Shown here: piece by piece, positions 34,401 to 40,202 of the stretch
Layout of the letters: each line of letters opens with the position of its first letter
Numbering within the stretch: position 1 is the stretch's first letter
NCBI GenBank assembly: GCA_023362775.1
Contig: JALMGJ010000005.1
Location: 38,559,463 to 38,623,462, forward strand
Origin: Charina bottae
Taxonomy: Eukaryota; Chordata; Lepidosauria; Squamata; Charinaidae
Direction of reading: 5' to 3'
Length of the DNA: 64,000 nucleotides
Notes under the pieces: generated by a model
The model's database searches: none
The model's input: only the letters and a program-made list of their open reading frames with translations
Told to the model about the DNA's origin: nothing
Position numbers and translations under genes: made by a program

Positions 34401-36712
34401 TGTTATTTCTAGATTTCAGGCAATAAGAGTTACTATAGTCACTGCTATTATACGAAGTCCAGGATTTCTATTCTTCTTAATGAATATTTTATTTTCATAT
34501 GCATTCACCAGTTTTGAGTCTTTTCCTGGCCAGCCCAAGACACTGTGCTGCCAAAGATGGAATATCAAATGATGGCAAATCCATTCAACTCAAGGTGCAT
34601 AAAACCCAAGGCAAATCAAATTATTTTGGAACCTAGACTTGATAATCCCATGTGCCTCTCTTCCCTTTCCAACAATATAGAACAGTAATTAATAGAATAA
34701 TTAATTAATTAGTGTACCTTTTCAGAACATTCCCAAACTTTGTCTAATGGTCACCTGACCTTCCTTTTTCTCTTAATTCACTAACTTCTGCAGTTACAGT
34801 GAGGTGAGGAAAAGCATGGTAGAACCATTGCTGCAAGATGAAGCATATTCAACACCAGAGATGATTGATAATCCACTATATGACTTCACAAAATCCAAGG
34901 ACAAACTTCTATCTAAGAGAGAACAGGAATTGTTCAAGGTCTCACGGAAAGAACTCCCAACCATTCCTGATCAGAACTTCCCTTTCACCAAGCTCCAAGA
35001 GACTGATGGCAGCAAATCTTGCAAGCAACAATCCTCCCCACCTTTCCTTGTCCCCGCACAGAGATTTCGTTCTTATACCTGTTCCAATCAATATGAGGAA
35101 AATAGCACACTGAAAGAAAAGATTCAAAACAAGCAGAAGCCTTTTTCCAGTTTAGATCCTTCTGTGATAACATTCAAGAATCCCATCAAATTAACAAGGT
35201 CTGAAGCAGGGCAGAATAAACCACCTCTTCCATCTAAAAGCCAGGTGGTGCTTGATCTGCAGAACATCAAGGGCCGAGATTATCGAGAAAGCTCAGAACT
35301 TCCACCTCAAAGGAAACACCAAAATGAGGACGGGACTGTTGGCAGGGCAGCTGTGCCGGTAGGTTTAACACAGGAACATAGAGAGCAGCATGTACATTTT
35401 TAAGTAGGAAATAGTTCTTCAGAATTTCAGACATGGGCTAGGTCCTTTCTAAGCCCAAATGCTAACAACTGAATGTGGAAGTTTTTGCATACAAAGTATG
35501 TGTATGGTCACTGAGCAACAGTGTCTATTTCAGTTTTATTATATATGTATAATTATATATTGTTTTACAGTATATGAAATGGAAGGCAGATTAAGGTACC
35601 CATGGATAGTCCTATAGCTTTCTCTGGAACCAATCTACTCCTCCAATAATTTGTTTGAATCCAGTCAAGGAAAAAGTTGGCATAAATCTTTGAGGAGAGA
35701 TTTGAAAGAGTAACCGCCCAGGGTCCCTCCTTGAGGGGGAGATGGGCAGTGATAAAAATCTGATAGATAAATAAATAAATAATACAGTAGTAGCAATAGC
35801 AGGAAAATTTACCATGGGGTATTTTTGTACATCTGTGTTTCTTTTTGTAAACTGAGCAAATGACACTCAGTTTTCTGCTGGTGGGCATCTGATCCATTTC
35901 ATTAAATCTTGTAAACTAATCTGCTAGACCAAGGGATCGTAACACTACATAATCTTTAAATATCTATGGGGCTAATGGAGATACTACTGCCTTTTGCACT
36001 GTAGACAGGGACTGTACTTTAACTGCACACTTAAACAGATGTACAGACAACTATGTAGTCTTTGTTAACTGCATAAAATTTGAAAGTCTTTGTGTCTTTT
36101 ATTTATTTCTTTTGCAAGATTTATAGGCTGTACATCACAAGTGGCCTATGATTCCCCTTTCTTCATGCAGAGTAAAGCAAAACAAAATGCAATCAACAAA
36201 GCAAAACCATAAAATCACAATATAAGATCTTGGGCATAGCTGCAAACCACCTCATCCACCCACTCCCACATTCAAACCATATCTGTTAGTAGAGGAACAA
36301 AAATTTCATTCAGCCTCCCAGGGCTTGTTTGAATAGTCTTTATAGACTTTCAAAATGCCAAGAGGGAAGGGGCCATTGGACTATCCAGGGGGATGCTGTT
36401 CCAAAGGAGAAAGGGCAACTGTAGAGAATTTAACTATTCAAAAGTATCTTCCCTAAAATGTTAAAGAGAAGCATATTGCGTACATCAAAGGAGATATATT
36501 TGATGCTTTGGTTTTGCTCAGTGTGAGATACGTTTATCTCTTGGTGTCACATACAAGATGAGAGATGTGTTTCAACGCATCTTTGGAGGGACCAGCTTGA
36601 CCTGTTTGAGACCAGAAGTAAAATACTATATGTGTTGCCTGTTCCTGAGCAGTGTAACTACTCACTGATTATTCTGTAATAAGGATGGATATTATTTTTG
36701 TCTTTCTAGTGA
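4379..36712 (+). CDS. INPP5D: INPP5D (SHIP1), 3' part: phosphatase core to C-terminus, 13 coding exons plus stop exon
   Basis: SH2-containing inositol 5-phosphatase 1 converts PI(3,4,5)P3 to PI(3,4)P2 at the plasma membrane of blood cells and dampens PI3K signalling. The exons at 4379-4475, 11688-11826, 14681-14789, 15519-15607, 15772-15853, 17069-17158, 17276-17389, 18910-18992, 21472-21559, 24610-24759, 27495-27591, 34063-34314, 34794-35358 and 36710- join in phase to 651 codons plus a stop. Visible 5-phosphatase motifs are FWLGDLNYR and LPSWCDRVLW, followed by SDHSP. The C2-like region and a proline-rich tail with NPLY and GRDYR follow. Length and order match the last 650 or so residues of mammalian SHIP1. 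SHIP2 (INPPL1) is less likely, because the C2 region (YLLDQHILISIKSSDSDESY), the tail and the ATG16L1 neighbour fit SHIP1. The SH2 domain and first catalytic exons are outside the window. I found no convincing earlier exon in 1-4378. Family and gene order are established; exon edges are read from splice sites and homology. Confidence 0.96.
4755..5240 (-). mobile_element. CR1/L2-like LINE, C-terminus and 3' end
   Basis: On the - strand, 4974-5240 encodes SVAAPALWNNLPPELRQIP and TFRKELKTWFCRLAW, the terminal signature of CR1/L2-clade ORF2. It is followed by the CCGCCCAGAGTT...GGGGGAGATGGGCGG hairpin and an ATAAAT-rich tail (at 4755-4800 on the + strand). The element is 5' truncated. Confidence 0.8.
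5360..5432 (-). mobile_element. CR1/L2-like LINE 3' end fragment
   Basis: CCCGCCCATCTCCC...GGGACTCTGGGCGGG hairpin with a TTTATT tail, the same 3' end as at 4755. Confidence 0.7.
5436..5529. repeat. Imperfect inverted repeat
   Basis: The arm at 5436-5470 (TTGGAGGCAGCCACCA...) is the imperfect reverse complement of 5496-5529 (...TGGTGGCTGCCTCCAA), with a loop of about 25 bases. It directly abuts the LINE 3' hairpin. No termini with target duplication were identified. Confidence 0.75.
5696..6171 (-). mobile_element. Probable solo LTR with 5-bp target duplication
   Basis: The sequence begins TGTAGG and ends CTAACA, so it has TG...CA ends. It is flanked on both sides by AAAAT (5691-5695 and 6172-6176). 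AATAAA on the - strand near 5857 suggests minus orientation. No internal retroviral genes are present, so this is a recombined solo LTR of an endogenous retroelement. Confidence 0.65.
7025..7295. mobile_element. hAT-like MITE, family CAG(A/G)GCTTTCC
   Basis: Terminal inverted repeats CAGGGCTTTCCAAA... / ...TTTGGAAAGCTCTG, flanked by a perfect 8-bp duplication GTTTAGAG (7017-7024 and 7296-7303). The interior is GC-rich with repeated GTGTGTCGCC and CCCGGAAG motifs and several nested hairpins. There is no transposase. Confidence 0.9.
7685..7933. mobile_element. hAT-like MITE, same terminal family, second type
   Basis: Ends CAGAGCTTTCCAAACTTT and AGTTTGGAAAGCTCTG with a perfect 8-bp duplication CCTTAAGG (7677-7684, 7934-7941). 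The interior holds a duplicated GGCACAAGGCAG(A/G)CACTAGG unit. It is almost identical to the copy at 32957. Confidence 0.92.
8800..9480 (-). mobile_element. L1 ORF2 C-terminal fragment
   Basis: The - strand encodes MVKWAKNFGYNIQMDQWERM, then MYHWYMTPKKLYKG and CWKCEKHEGTFYHA, the typical cysteine-containing C-terminal end of L1 ORF2. After a frameshift it encodes EMAEFAEMAKLSYLIKE. The lower-coordinate end is A/T-rich, as expected for an L1 3' end. It is degenerate, with stops. Confidence 0.8.
10310..10500 (-). mobile_element. CR1/L2-like LINE 3' end
   Basis: CACCGCCCATCTCCC...GGGACTCTGGGCGG hairpin, followed by AATAAAGCTAAAAATATTAA. A close relative lies at 39020. Confidence 0.7.
10938..11520 (+). 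mobile_element. Penelope-like element fragment with hammerhead core
   Basis: 10938-11190 encodes RIHEHQLVVRRHDENSLISQ, then HTFNWETVSIL and REFLEAWHSDKAPINRHIEV. This is the region after the GIY-YIG domain of Penelope-like ORFs (pattern HTF.W...FLEAWHS). It is followed by the element's 3' region with a hammerhead core at 11433-11485. It is 5' truncated and sits in the intron before INPP5D exon b. Confidence 0.75.
11433..11485 (+). ncRNA. Candidate hammerhead ribozyme motif
   Basis: CTGAAGA (11442-11448) is followed by a stem II of GTTGCC/GGCAAT and then GAAACGTC (11468-11475). The flanks TTTTC and GAAAA with CA/TG can form stem I. All core positions of a minimal type I hammerhead are present. 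Such motifs are known in Penelope-like retroelements; activity here is not shown. Confidence 0.65.
11688..11826 (+). CDS. INPP5D: INPP5D exon b (catalytic motif I)
   Basis: Acceptor ttttatcag; donor gttgga, which is weak but keeps phase with the next exon. It encodes NQNYMSILRF, SPFNITHRFTHLFWLGDLNY and RLELSPT. The GDLNYR signature coordinates Mg2+ and the scissile phosphate in inositol 5-phosphatases. Confidence 0.92.
12414..12682. mobile_element. hAT-like MITE with GC-rich tandem units
   Basis: Ends CAGGGGTGGGGAAC and GTTGCCCACCCCTG with a perfect 8-bp duplication ACATACAG (12406-12413, 12683-12690). The interior repeats GGGCGGGAGCCAATCAC-type units of about 40 bp. There is no transposase. 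Confidence 0.92.
12755..12830 (-). mobile_element. CR1/L2-like LINE 3' end, degenerate
   Basis: TGCCTGACTCCCAGTGAC...TTTGGGTGGTTTACAA is a mutated form of the 3' hairpin, with an ATTATTATT tail on the left. Confidence 0.5.
13732..14064 (-). mobile_element. tRNA-derived SINE (copy A1)
   Basis: The - strand starts GGGGCGTGGTGGCTCAGTGG with a B box GGTTCGAATCC, like a tRNA, and continues to AGGTAAAGGTTCC... at the other end. A 12-bp duplication TTTGTAAATGGG flanks it (13720-13731, 14065-14076). Copies A2-A4 lie at 20792, 48008 and 59355. Confidence 0.92.
14681..14789 (+). CDS. INPP5D: INPP5D exon c
   Basis: Acceptor cttctcag, donor gtaaga. It encodes EAENIIQKIKQQQYTELLNF and then DQLLIEKKDQKVFLQF, the helical segment between the two signature motifs. 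Phase 1 at the 3' end joins to exon d. Confidence 0.93.
15224..15475 (+). mobile_element. tRNA-derived SINE, second family (copy B1)
   Basis: GAGCCAGTTTGGTCTAGTGG (A-box-like) and GAGTTCTAGTCCC (B box), then TTCGCCGCCTTGAGTTATTT and an A-rich tail. It lies in the intron before INPP5D exon d. Confidence 0.85.
15519..15607 (+). CDS. INPP5D: INPP5D exon d
   Basis: Acceptor tgtttcag, donor gtatgc. It encodes EEEEITFAPTYRFERNTREN and YVYIKQKATG, with the FAPTYRFE strand typical of SHIP phosphatases. It ends in phase 0. Confidence 0.94.
15772..15853 (+). CDS. INPP5D: INPP5D exon e (catalytic motif II)
   Basis: Acceptor tttgcag, donor gtgggt. It encodes MKYNLPSWCDRVLWKSYPLV followed by HVVCQSY. 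LPSWCDRVLW is the second 5-phosphatase signature, with the substrate-contacting Asp-Arg pair. Confidence 0.95.
16222..16240. repeat. (TG)n microsatellite
   Basis: Short TG run followed by a mixed CGCATGCG/TGTGCATGTG stretch. Confidence 0.9.
16728..17000. mobile_element. Penelope-like terminal palindrome, copy 1
   Basis: Two inverted arms of about 120 bp meet at a short asymmetric centre near 16865-16895. The insert is flanked by a 12-bp duplication AATTATTTTATT (16716-16727, 17001-17012). Each arm carries a hammerhead-like core: + strand CTGAAGA at 16912-16918 with GAAACGTT at 16939-16946, and - strand at 16816-16850. There is no ORF. Confidence 0.8.
17069..17158 (+). CDS. INPP5D: INPP5D exon f
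   Basis: Acceptor ctcttag, donor gtgagc. It encodes GCTTDIMTSDHSPVFATFEV and AVTSQFVSKN. The SDHSPV motif holds the catalytic His of the AP-endonuclease-like fold. This is the end of the phosphatase domain. Confidence 0.95.
17276..17389 (+). CDS. INPP5D: INPP5D exon g (start of C2-like domain)
   Basis: Acceptor cttttccccag, donor gtaagt. It encodes DDKFTDSLGEIEFLHCSAVL and KTKSQTKFYIEFYSSCLE, the linker and first strands of the C2-like domain that follows the SHIP catalytic domain. Confidence 0.93.
18098..18162 (-). mobile_element. CR1/L2-like LINE 3' end, truncated
   Basis: ATTTATTTATATAACCGCCC and ATCTCCCCCAACGGGGAACT, cut before the second hairpin arm. Confidence 0.6.
18910..18992 (+). 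CDS. INPP5D: INPP5D exon h
   Basis: Acceptor cttttacag, donor gtaggt. It encodes SFVKSQEGENEEGNEGELVV and KFVEALPK, an acidic loop of the C2-like domain. It is very close to mammalian SHIP1. Confidence 0.94.
19639..20045 (-). pseudogene. Unrecognised ORF remnant, possible processed pseudogene
   Basis: From 20045 down, the - strand reads MLNPALFPSLNSLSVQHRTN...FSEKW, a stop, and then an open 101-codon stretch with KYHLTVTMKNPGRYWWGDAS and ILESNVQWLQGSLTFPMGTE. The residue mix looks protein-like and an A-rich run follows downstream (about 19565-19590). I do not recognise the family. It could be a retrocopy with one internal stop, or chance. Confidence 0.25.
20792..21123 (+). mobile_element. 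tRNA-derived SINE (copy A2)
   Basis: GGGCATGGTGGCTCAGCGGG head, B box GGTTCGAATCC, and tail ...GGGGGGAACCTTTACC. A 13-bp duplication TATACAAATAAGT flanks it (20779-20791, 21124-21136). Confidence 0.93.
21472..21559 (+). CDS. INPP5D: INPP5D exon i
   Basis: Acceptor ccttgcag, donor gtaaga. It encodes LTPIISDPEYLLDQHILISI and KSSDSDESY, in the C2-like domain, ending in phase 1. Confidence 0.95.
22481..23298. mobile_element. DNA transposon-like element with TACCGTATTTTCC ends
   Basis: The left end ...TACCGTATTTTCCGGCG and the right end CGGCGGAAAATACGGTA are inverted repeats. The right side repeats GTCTTATACG. An 8-bp TATTGTAA is found on both sides (22473-22480, 23299-23306) if six extra bases are allowed at the left end. 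The roughly 600-bp GC-rich, CpG-rich core has long overlapping open frames but no recognisable protein. Confidence 0.75.
24610..24759 (+). CDS. INPP5D: INPP5D exon j
   Basis: Acceptor ttctctag, donor gtaagc. It encodes GEGCIALQSGAAESQVPIQT, then VLTHHGEKTGIFQGEFKLQ and TSQGKQREKLY. The FQGE.KLQTSQGK stretch is a conserved SHIP1 C2 segment. Confidence 0.95.
25850..25925 (+). mobile_element. CR1/L2-like LINE 3' end
   Basis: AACCACCCAGAGTCCCC...GGGGGAGATGGGCGGTGA followed by AATTATAAATAAATAAA. Confidence 0.7.
26319..26442 (-). mobile_element. 124-bp Penelope-like 3' remnant
   Basis: A very short insert with a perfect 14-bp duplication CAGCTTAGTAGAAT (26305-26318, 26443-26456). On the - strand it carries CTGAAGA (26391-26397), stem II ACTCCTT/AAGGAGT and GAAACGTT (26364-26371). 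It is also bounded by inverted CTGTGGCTTGAATC/GATTCAAGCCACAG. It matches the 3' part of the element at 52760. Confidence 0.8.
27495..27591 (+). CDS. INPP5D: INPP5D exon k
   Basis: Acceptor gccttcag, donor gtaggt. It encodes DFVKIERDETAGQKPIRGLS and SIDHAKEWEQIN, the end of the C2-like region and start of the tail. The reading phase requires the next exon to begin with C, which it does. Confidence 0.92.
27830..27849. repeat. (AT)n microsatellite
   Basis: Perfect AT dinucleotide run. Confidence 0.95.
28172..28445. mobile_element. Penelope-like terminal palindrome, copy 2
   Basis: Same family as 16728. The two arms are close to perfect reverse complements around a centre near 28308. The flanking duplication is TAACCAAAAGTTG (28159-28171, 28446-28458). 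Hammerhead cores: + strand CTGAAGA 28356-28362 with GAAACGTT 28383-28390; - strand in 28253-28288. Confidence 0.82.
29088..29328 (-). mobile_element. Probable solo LTR, minus strand
   Basis: TGTCAGG start and CCCCACG end (expected CCCCACA), flanked by GTTCC on both sides (29083-29087, 29329-29333). The - strand AATAAA near 29140 lies about 55 bases from the end. Length (241 bp) and the terminal CTGACA match the LTR at 63726, so both may belong to one family. Confidence 0.5.
30535..30790 (-). mobile_element. BovB-type RTE LINE ORF2 3' fragment
   Basis: The - strand encodes LKYFGHIMRRQDTLEKKLML and KRKRGRPRARWIDGILEVTD, ending TKSRKRLNE-stop. It has the same C-terminal layout as the element at position 1 but a different subfamily. 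Confidence 0.8.
30957..31080 (-). mobile_element. BovB-type 3' fragment, second copy
   Basis: Repeats TTGTTGTTTATTCGTTCAGT and CGCTTCCGACTCTTCGTGAC from the fragment at 30535 and breaks off after the CACCTCCAGAAT segment. Confidence 0.8.
31796..32110 (+). mobile_element. tRNA-derived SINE, second family (copy B2), internal duplication
   Basis: Lacks the 5' A-box head. The B-box segment AACCAGGAGCCTGAGAGTTC...GCCGGCTGGGTG occurs twice (31810-31864 and 31912-31966), followed by the common TTCGCCGCCTTGAG tail. Confidence 0.8.
32467..32494. repeat. (CCTG)n microsatellite
   Basis: About six CCTG tetramers followed by CCTA/TCTA repeats. Confidence 0.9.
32600..33640 (-). mobile_element. LINE-like remnant interrupted by a MITE
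   Basis: The text resembles the CR1/L2-like repeats common in reptiles (TTATAGCTGATAACCA..., TTTGAATTGGGCCTGGAGG, GCAGTAGTCCAGCCATG, TGGTGCACCAGCC). No intact ORF remains. The MITE at 32957-33214 splits it. Assignment to a clade is from memory of similar repeats only. Confidence 0.4.
32957..33214. mobile_element. hAT-like MITE, family CAGAGCTTTCC, nested
   Basis: Ends and interior nearly identical to 7685-7933. The 8-bp duplication TTCTATGC is perfect (32949-32956, 33215-33222). It sits inside an older LINE-like remnant. Confidence 0.92.
34063..34314 (+). CDS. INPP5D: INPP5D exon l (first tyrosine motif region, NASY)
   Basis: Acceptor tttcctcag, donor gtaagt. It encodes NTVATDINNASYLRVAAASQ and, further on, TPSPDQQPTFWNYDPQPKD, which aligns well with the mammalian SPDQQPT.WSYD segment. 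Where mammalian SHIP1 has its first NPXY motif, this exon reads N-A-S-Y (34088-34099). Several TP and SP sites (ESPTTPSTLSPGSP) follow. Confidence 0.92.
34794..35358 (+). CDS. INPP5D: INPP5D exon m (C-terminal tail with NPLY)
   Basis: Acceptor acttctgcag, donor gtaggt. This is the largest exon. It contains EMIDNPLYDF (NPLY codons at 34870-34881), which when phosphorylated binds PTB domains such as SHC and DOK. It also has basic stretches (SKREQELFK), RFRSYTC, a short NKPPLPSK proline motif and KGRDYRESSELPP near the end. The open frame runs past the donor to a stop at 35403. A transcript that retained the intron would end in VGLTQEHREQHVHF, but the spliced form fits the family better. Confidence 0.93.
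35708..35785 (+). mobile_element. CR1/L2-like LINE 3' end
   Basis: AACCGCCCAGGGTCCCT...GGGGGAGATGGGCAGTG with (ATAA)n tail, in the last INPP5D intron. Confidence 0.7.
36120..36470 (-). other. Probable LINE-derived stretch in last INPP5D intron
   Basis: AT-rich lead followed by TTTGAATAGTCTTTATAGAC and GGGGATGCTGTTCCAAAGG-type text, similar to CR1/L2-like repeat interiors. No ORF. Low confidence. Confidence 0.3.
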
Positions 36713-37350
36713 AAGGGAGTATCACTGATGAAAAACCCAGATGAATCCTGAAAAGAAACAGCATGAACATTTCTCAGATTTCATCTTAATATCCTTTGAC
36801 TTGGTACACAAAGCCATCTAGTTTAATGTTTAAACAAGAATGAATCTGTTTCTTTCTCTTACTCAATATATTATGAAACTTAAGGCAAAATTAATTAGGA
36901 CCAAAATTGATTTTAAAAGACTGAGATGAGTGAATGCTATAAAGGTTAAAACTTTGTCAATACCTTCAGGGGCAAGGAAGTTGTGAATAATTATGGGAAT
37001 GGGAAATAATATGTCTGGATACATTTAAAAAGTACACTGTGCACAGAAGTTATCATTCAGATTACTATATTACAGATCAGGACAAGAATGCATTTTCTAG
37101 AAAATGGCCCAGTTTCCTAAATGTTTTAACTTGGTGGTTTACTGAGGGGGAAAAAAAGCAAAAGTGTATAATTTCTGAGCATGCACAAAGTGCTAAATTG
37201 GTTCTTTAACAGAATGGAGTGAGTATGAATTTTCTGCAATTATAAAATTTCCTTTGGACCATGAATCTATTGGTAATAATTGCCTTGTTTTCCAGATAAT
37301 TCCTTTTTTTATTATTTATAATATGAATAAAGAACAGTCCACCTTAGGAA
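36710..37350 (+). other. INPP5D: INPP5D terminal exon: stop codon and 3' UTR
   Basis: A good acceptor (attatttttgtctttctag) is followed directly by TGA. Joined to exon m in phase 0, the protein ends ...VGRAAVP, matching the length and character of the mammalian end (GRTAMQ). An AATAAA at 37326-37331 would give a 3' UTR of about 0.6 kb; another at 38841-38846 is possible. The 3' end is inferred and no transcript was seen. Confidence 0.6.
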
Positions 37351-37734
37351 CTGAAACTTTTCAGAGCCAGAAAGATCTTAATTATTAGGTGTGTTCTACA
37401 TATATTAGGTTAGTAATAACTAAGGGTTAAATTTCTGGGTACAATTGTGAGTCATATTAAATGAGCACTATAACTGAATGGGCGATCTAGTCTTTTTTTA
37501 AAGTCAGCCCTTCTACACACACAAAAAGGCCTTATAGTTTGCTTTTAATAGTATACATATTGGATTTATGTTGACTTCATTGTAATATCACATTGGCAAT
37601 TACTTCAATCACAATTTAGTAAAAAAAGACCTCTCATGTCCTTGTTTATAAGCAGCTAGACATATTTGGGCCTAATCACAATTTAGATTTTGATGCTGAG
37701 TCTCATGAATAATTTATTCTTCTTTTTAAAAATA

Positions 37735-38770
37735 GGTGGTAAAACATACTATTGGAAAGTATGGCAGCATCTGGAATAGTTACTGTAAATCAATTACTTG
37801 ATAAGGATTATTTTAAGGAATTTCAATAACCACACATAGAATTATCTTTGCCTAATACACAACAATGGCAATATAATAAATTTAAGCATGGTATCGTTTT
37901 TATGGAGTCATTTTTAATTAAATTGGAAATATATCAGAAGTTCAAAAATATCCTTGAAGCTGAAATTACTGGTATTTCTGGCTTATGGAGTAAAGAGTTA
38001 GAATATCAGATACAGGAATATCAATGCATGCAACTCTTAAACTTGAGGTTAAAATTAATTCATGAAAGAGATTATTCCAAGTATATTAGCCTCTTCAAGA
38101 ATGTATCAAAAGGATGGACTGTAGATTTTCTCTCTTGGCAATGTAACAAATCTGAGAAATATGAGAATATGTAACTCAAATGATTTGGTCATGGCCAGTT
38201 CTGGGGGGGGGGGGTTTGGACTAATAATATGTATTAGTAGATGAATGGGTATATATTTCCAAGTTTAAAATAGTTTCAAGTTAAAGATTTTGAATTATAT
38301 TCAAAAATAATGGAATCTGACCATTTTTGAGGAACATTGGTTATATCAGGTGTGAGGAAAAGCCAAGAGAATTATACTGAGAGACTGGAAAAGTACTATT
38401 ACCCAGATATCAAAGACTGGATTCAAGAAATGTATCACATTAGTTTTTTAAAAGATTATTTTTTCTACTAATCAAAATATGACACAATATGTTTCCCTGT
38501 GACATAGATTTCAGTATATTTTACAAAAATAGATATGTTTCTATGTGTAATTTGATATATTGTTATTAAATAAATGTCATTATTTAGGTGATTTATATCA
38601 AAGTAGTATGTTAATTCTTAGGGGGGTTGTTTGTGTTTTTCTTTTGTCTGTTTTAGTACTATAACTTAATCACTAATTAATTGGTTGGATGTGTATATAT
38701 TAATGTCTTCCTCTTAATTTGTTTTTTTTAATTGCAACAAAATCATTAAAATTATTTTAAAAATTGTACT
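37735..38770 (+). mobile_element. L1-like LINE remnant
   Basis: An open frame of 108 codons (37848-38174) is followed in another frame by AKRIILRDWKS and IKDWIQEMYH, resembling the last part of L1 ORF2. The right end is an A-rich, ORF-free tail. It is frameshifted and degenerate, and lies just downstream of INPP5D. Confidence 0.5.
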
Positions 38771-39019
38771 ATCATAATGCCACAATGATTATTGCTTTTT
38801 ATTTTTGTATCCATCTGAGACTTTATGTAAAAACCTTTGCAATAAAATTGAGCAGTGTATAGTGTAATGTTTGCTGCTTTTCTATGCTCATTGCTAATTT
38901 TAAAAAGCAGTCATTCTTATCCAAAAAGTAAAAGCAAGTTATTATGTTTGGCCAGTGCAGATTTTTTAAGCTTGTTAAACAATGTGTTGACATCTTCCAT
39001 CTCTGATTCCCACTGTTCC

Positions 39020-39190
39020 ACAGATTTATTTTTATTTATATTTTTAATTTTGTCACCGCCCATCTCACTGAAAGAGCCACTCAGGGCAGTTTACAATAAA
39101 ACTAAAAATAAATACAATAAAAACAGTACTTCTTAAATATAAATGTAAATGTAAAATATAAAATCCAAGATGGAGATATTAAAAGTTCTT
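39020..39190 (-). mobile_element. CR1/L2-like LINE 3' end
   Basis: GTCACCGCCCATCTCACTGA...AGGGCAGTTTACAATAAA, with the same AAAACTAAAAATAAATACAA interior as at 10310. Confidence 0.65.
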
Positions 39191-40177
39191 AATTTACATG
39201 AACTAAGTTCCATTTACCTTCTGCTGTCTGTCATATTTCTGTGACTCTAATTAATTTGAAGGAGATATTTTCTGCTGCTGAAGCTGAATGGAGCTGTGAA
39301 CGAAGTGCCCCAGTGAAACTTAACTGTGGTGGAAGGCAGCAAGAGCTGTTGTAGACTGTTGTCCCTCTTAACAGGGCCAATTTAATTTTCTCACAGTGCC
39401 CCAGAGGAGAACTAAAGAAGAGTAAATGGGGGCGGGGGGCTGTGCAGATTTTTTTTAAGAGGGTCCCATTCACAGAGTAAGTAGCAGTGCTGGCATTCAG
39501 GGGATTATTTAAGATCCCTTCATGCAACCATTTTGCTGAAACAAAGCCAGCTTGGATCTAGGCAATGCCTCATTTTACAAACTCTCAATTTTATGGACTT
39601 TGATCCAGTAAATATTGGATATAACAAACAAAATCTGGATTTCAGGCAATAATGGACTTCATCCCAAACAATGGGATGTTGTCTGTTGTGTGGTGAAGCA
39701 ATCCAAAGAATGTTTTAGTATGTTTTGTGTTTATCAATGTTTTACTGCACATAGGTAATGTATTTGTTGCTTTTAGGAGCTATCTCATCCTTTTTCATGG
39801 TGGTTATGGTTTGGGATTCTATATGTGTTGAAGCCCATTCAGCAGTCTGTTAGAACTACTGAAATGGAGCAGAGCTGCTAAACTTGTGTACAGAAAAATA
39901 ATATTATTTAAAAACAGAGGTCATGAGCATATTAGAGAGATCCAGGTTAGTCTTATACCTTTAGCCCACCTTAGCATAAAGAAACACACGCTTAGACATG
40001 GCAGGTATGAAAAGTAAGGACAAAAGAGTCCTTACATTTATTCATTGCAGGTACAGCATTTTCAATAGATAAATGATGTTCCATTTCTTTGTTTCCCTAA
40101 ACTTAATACCTCTTGCCCTGCTTGCTGCAAGAGGCTGCATGTAGAAAGGGGGGGAAATCTCCTAGGCCCATCCATGG
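39190..40177. other. Intergenic, nothing recognised
   Basis: About 1 kb between INPP5D and the first hAT-like element. Short open frames only; no gene or clear repeat seen. Confidence 0.5.
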
Positions 40178-40202
40178 CCTAGAATTAGGCTGACCATATT
40201 TC

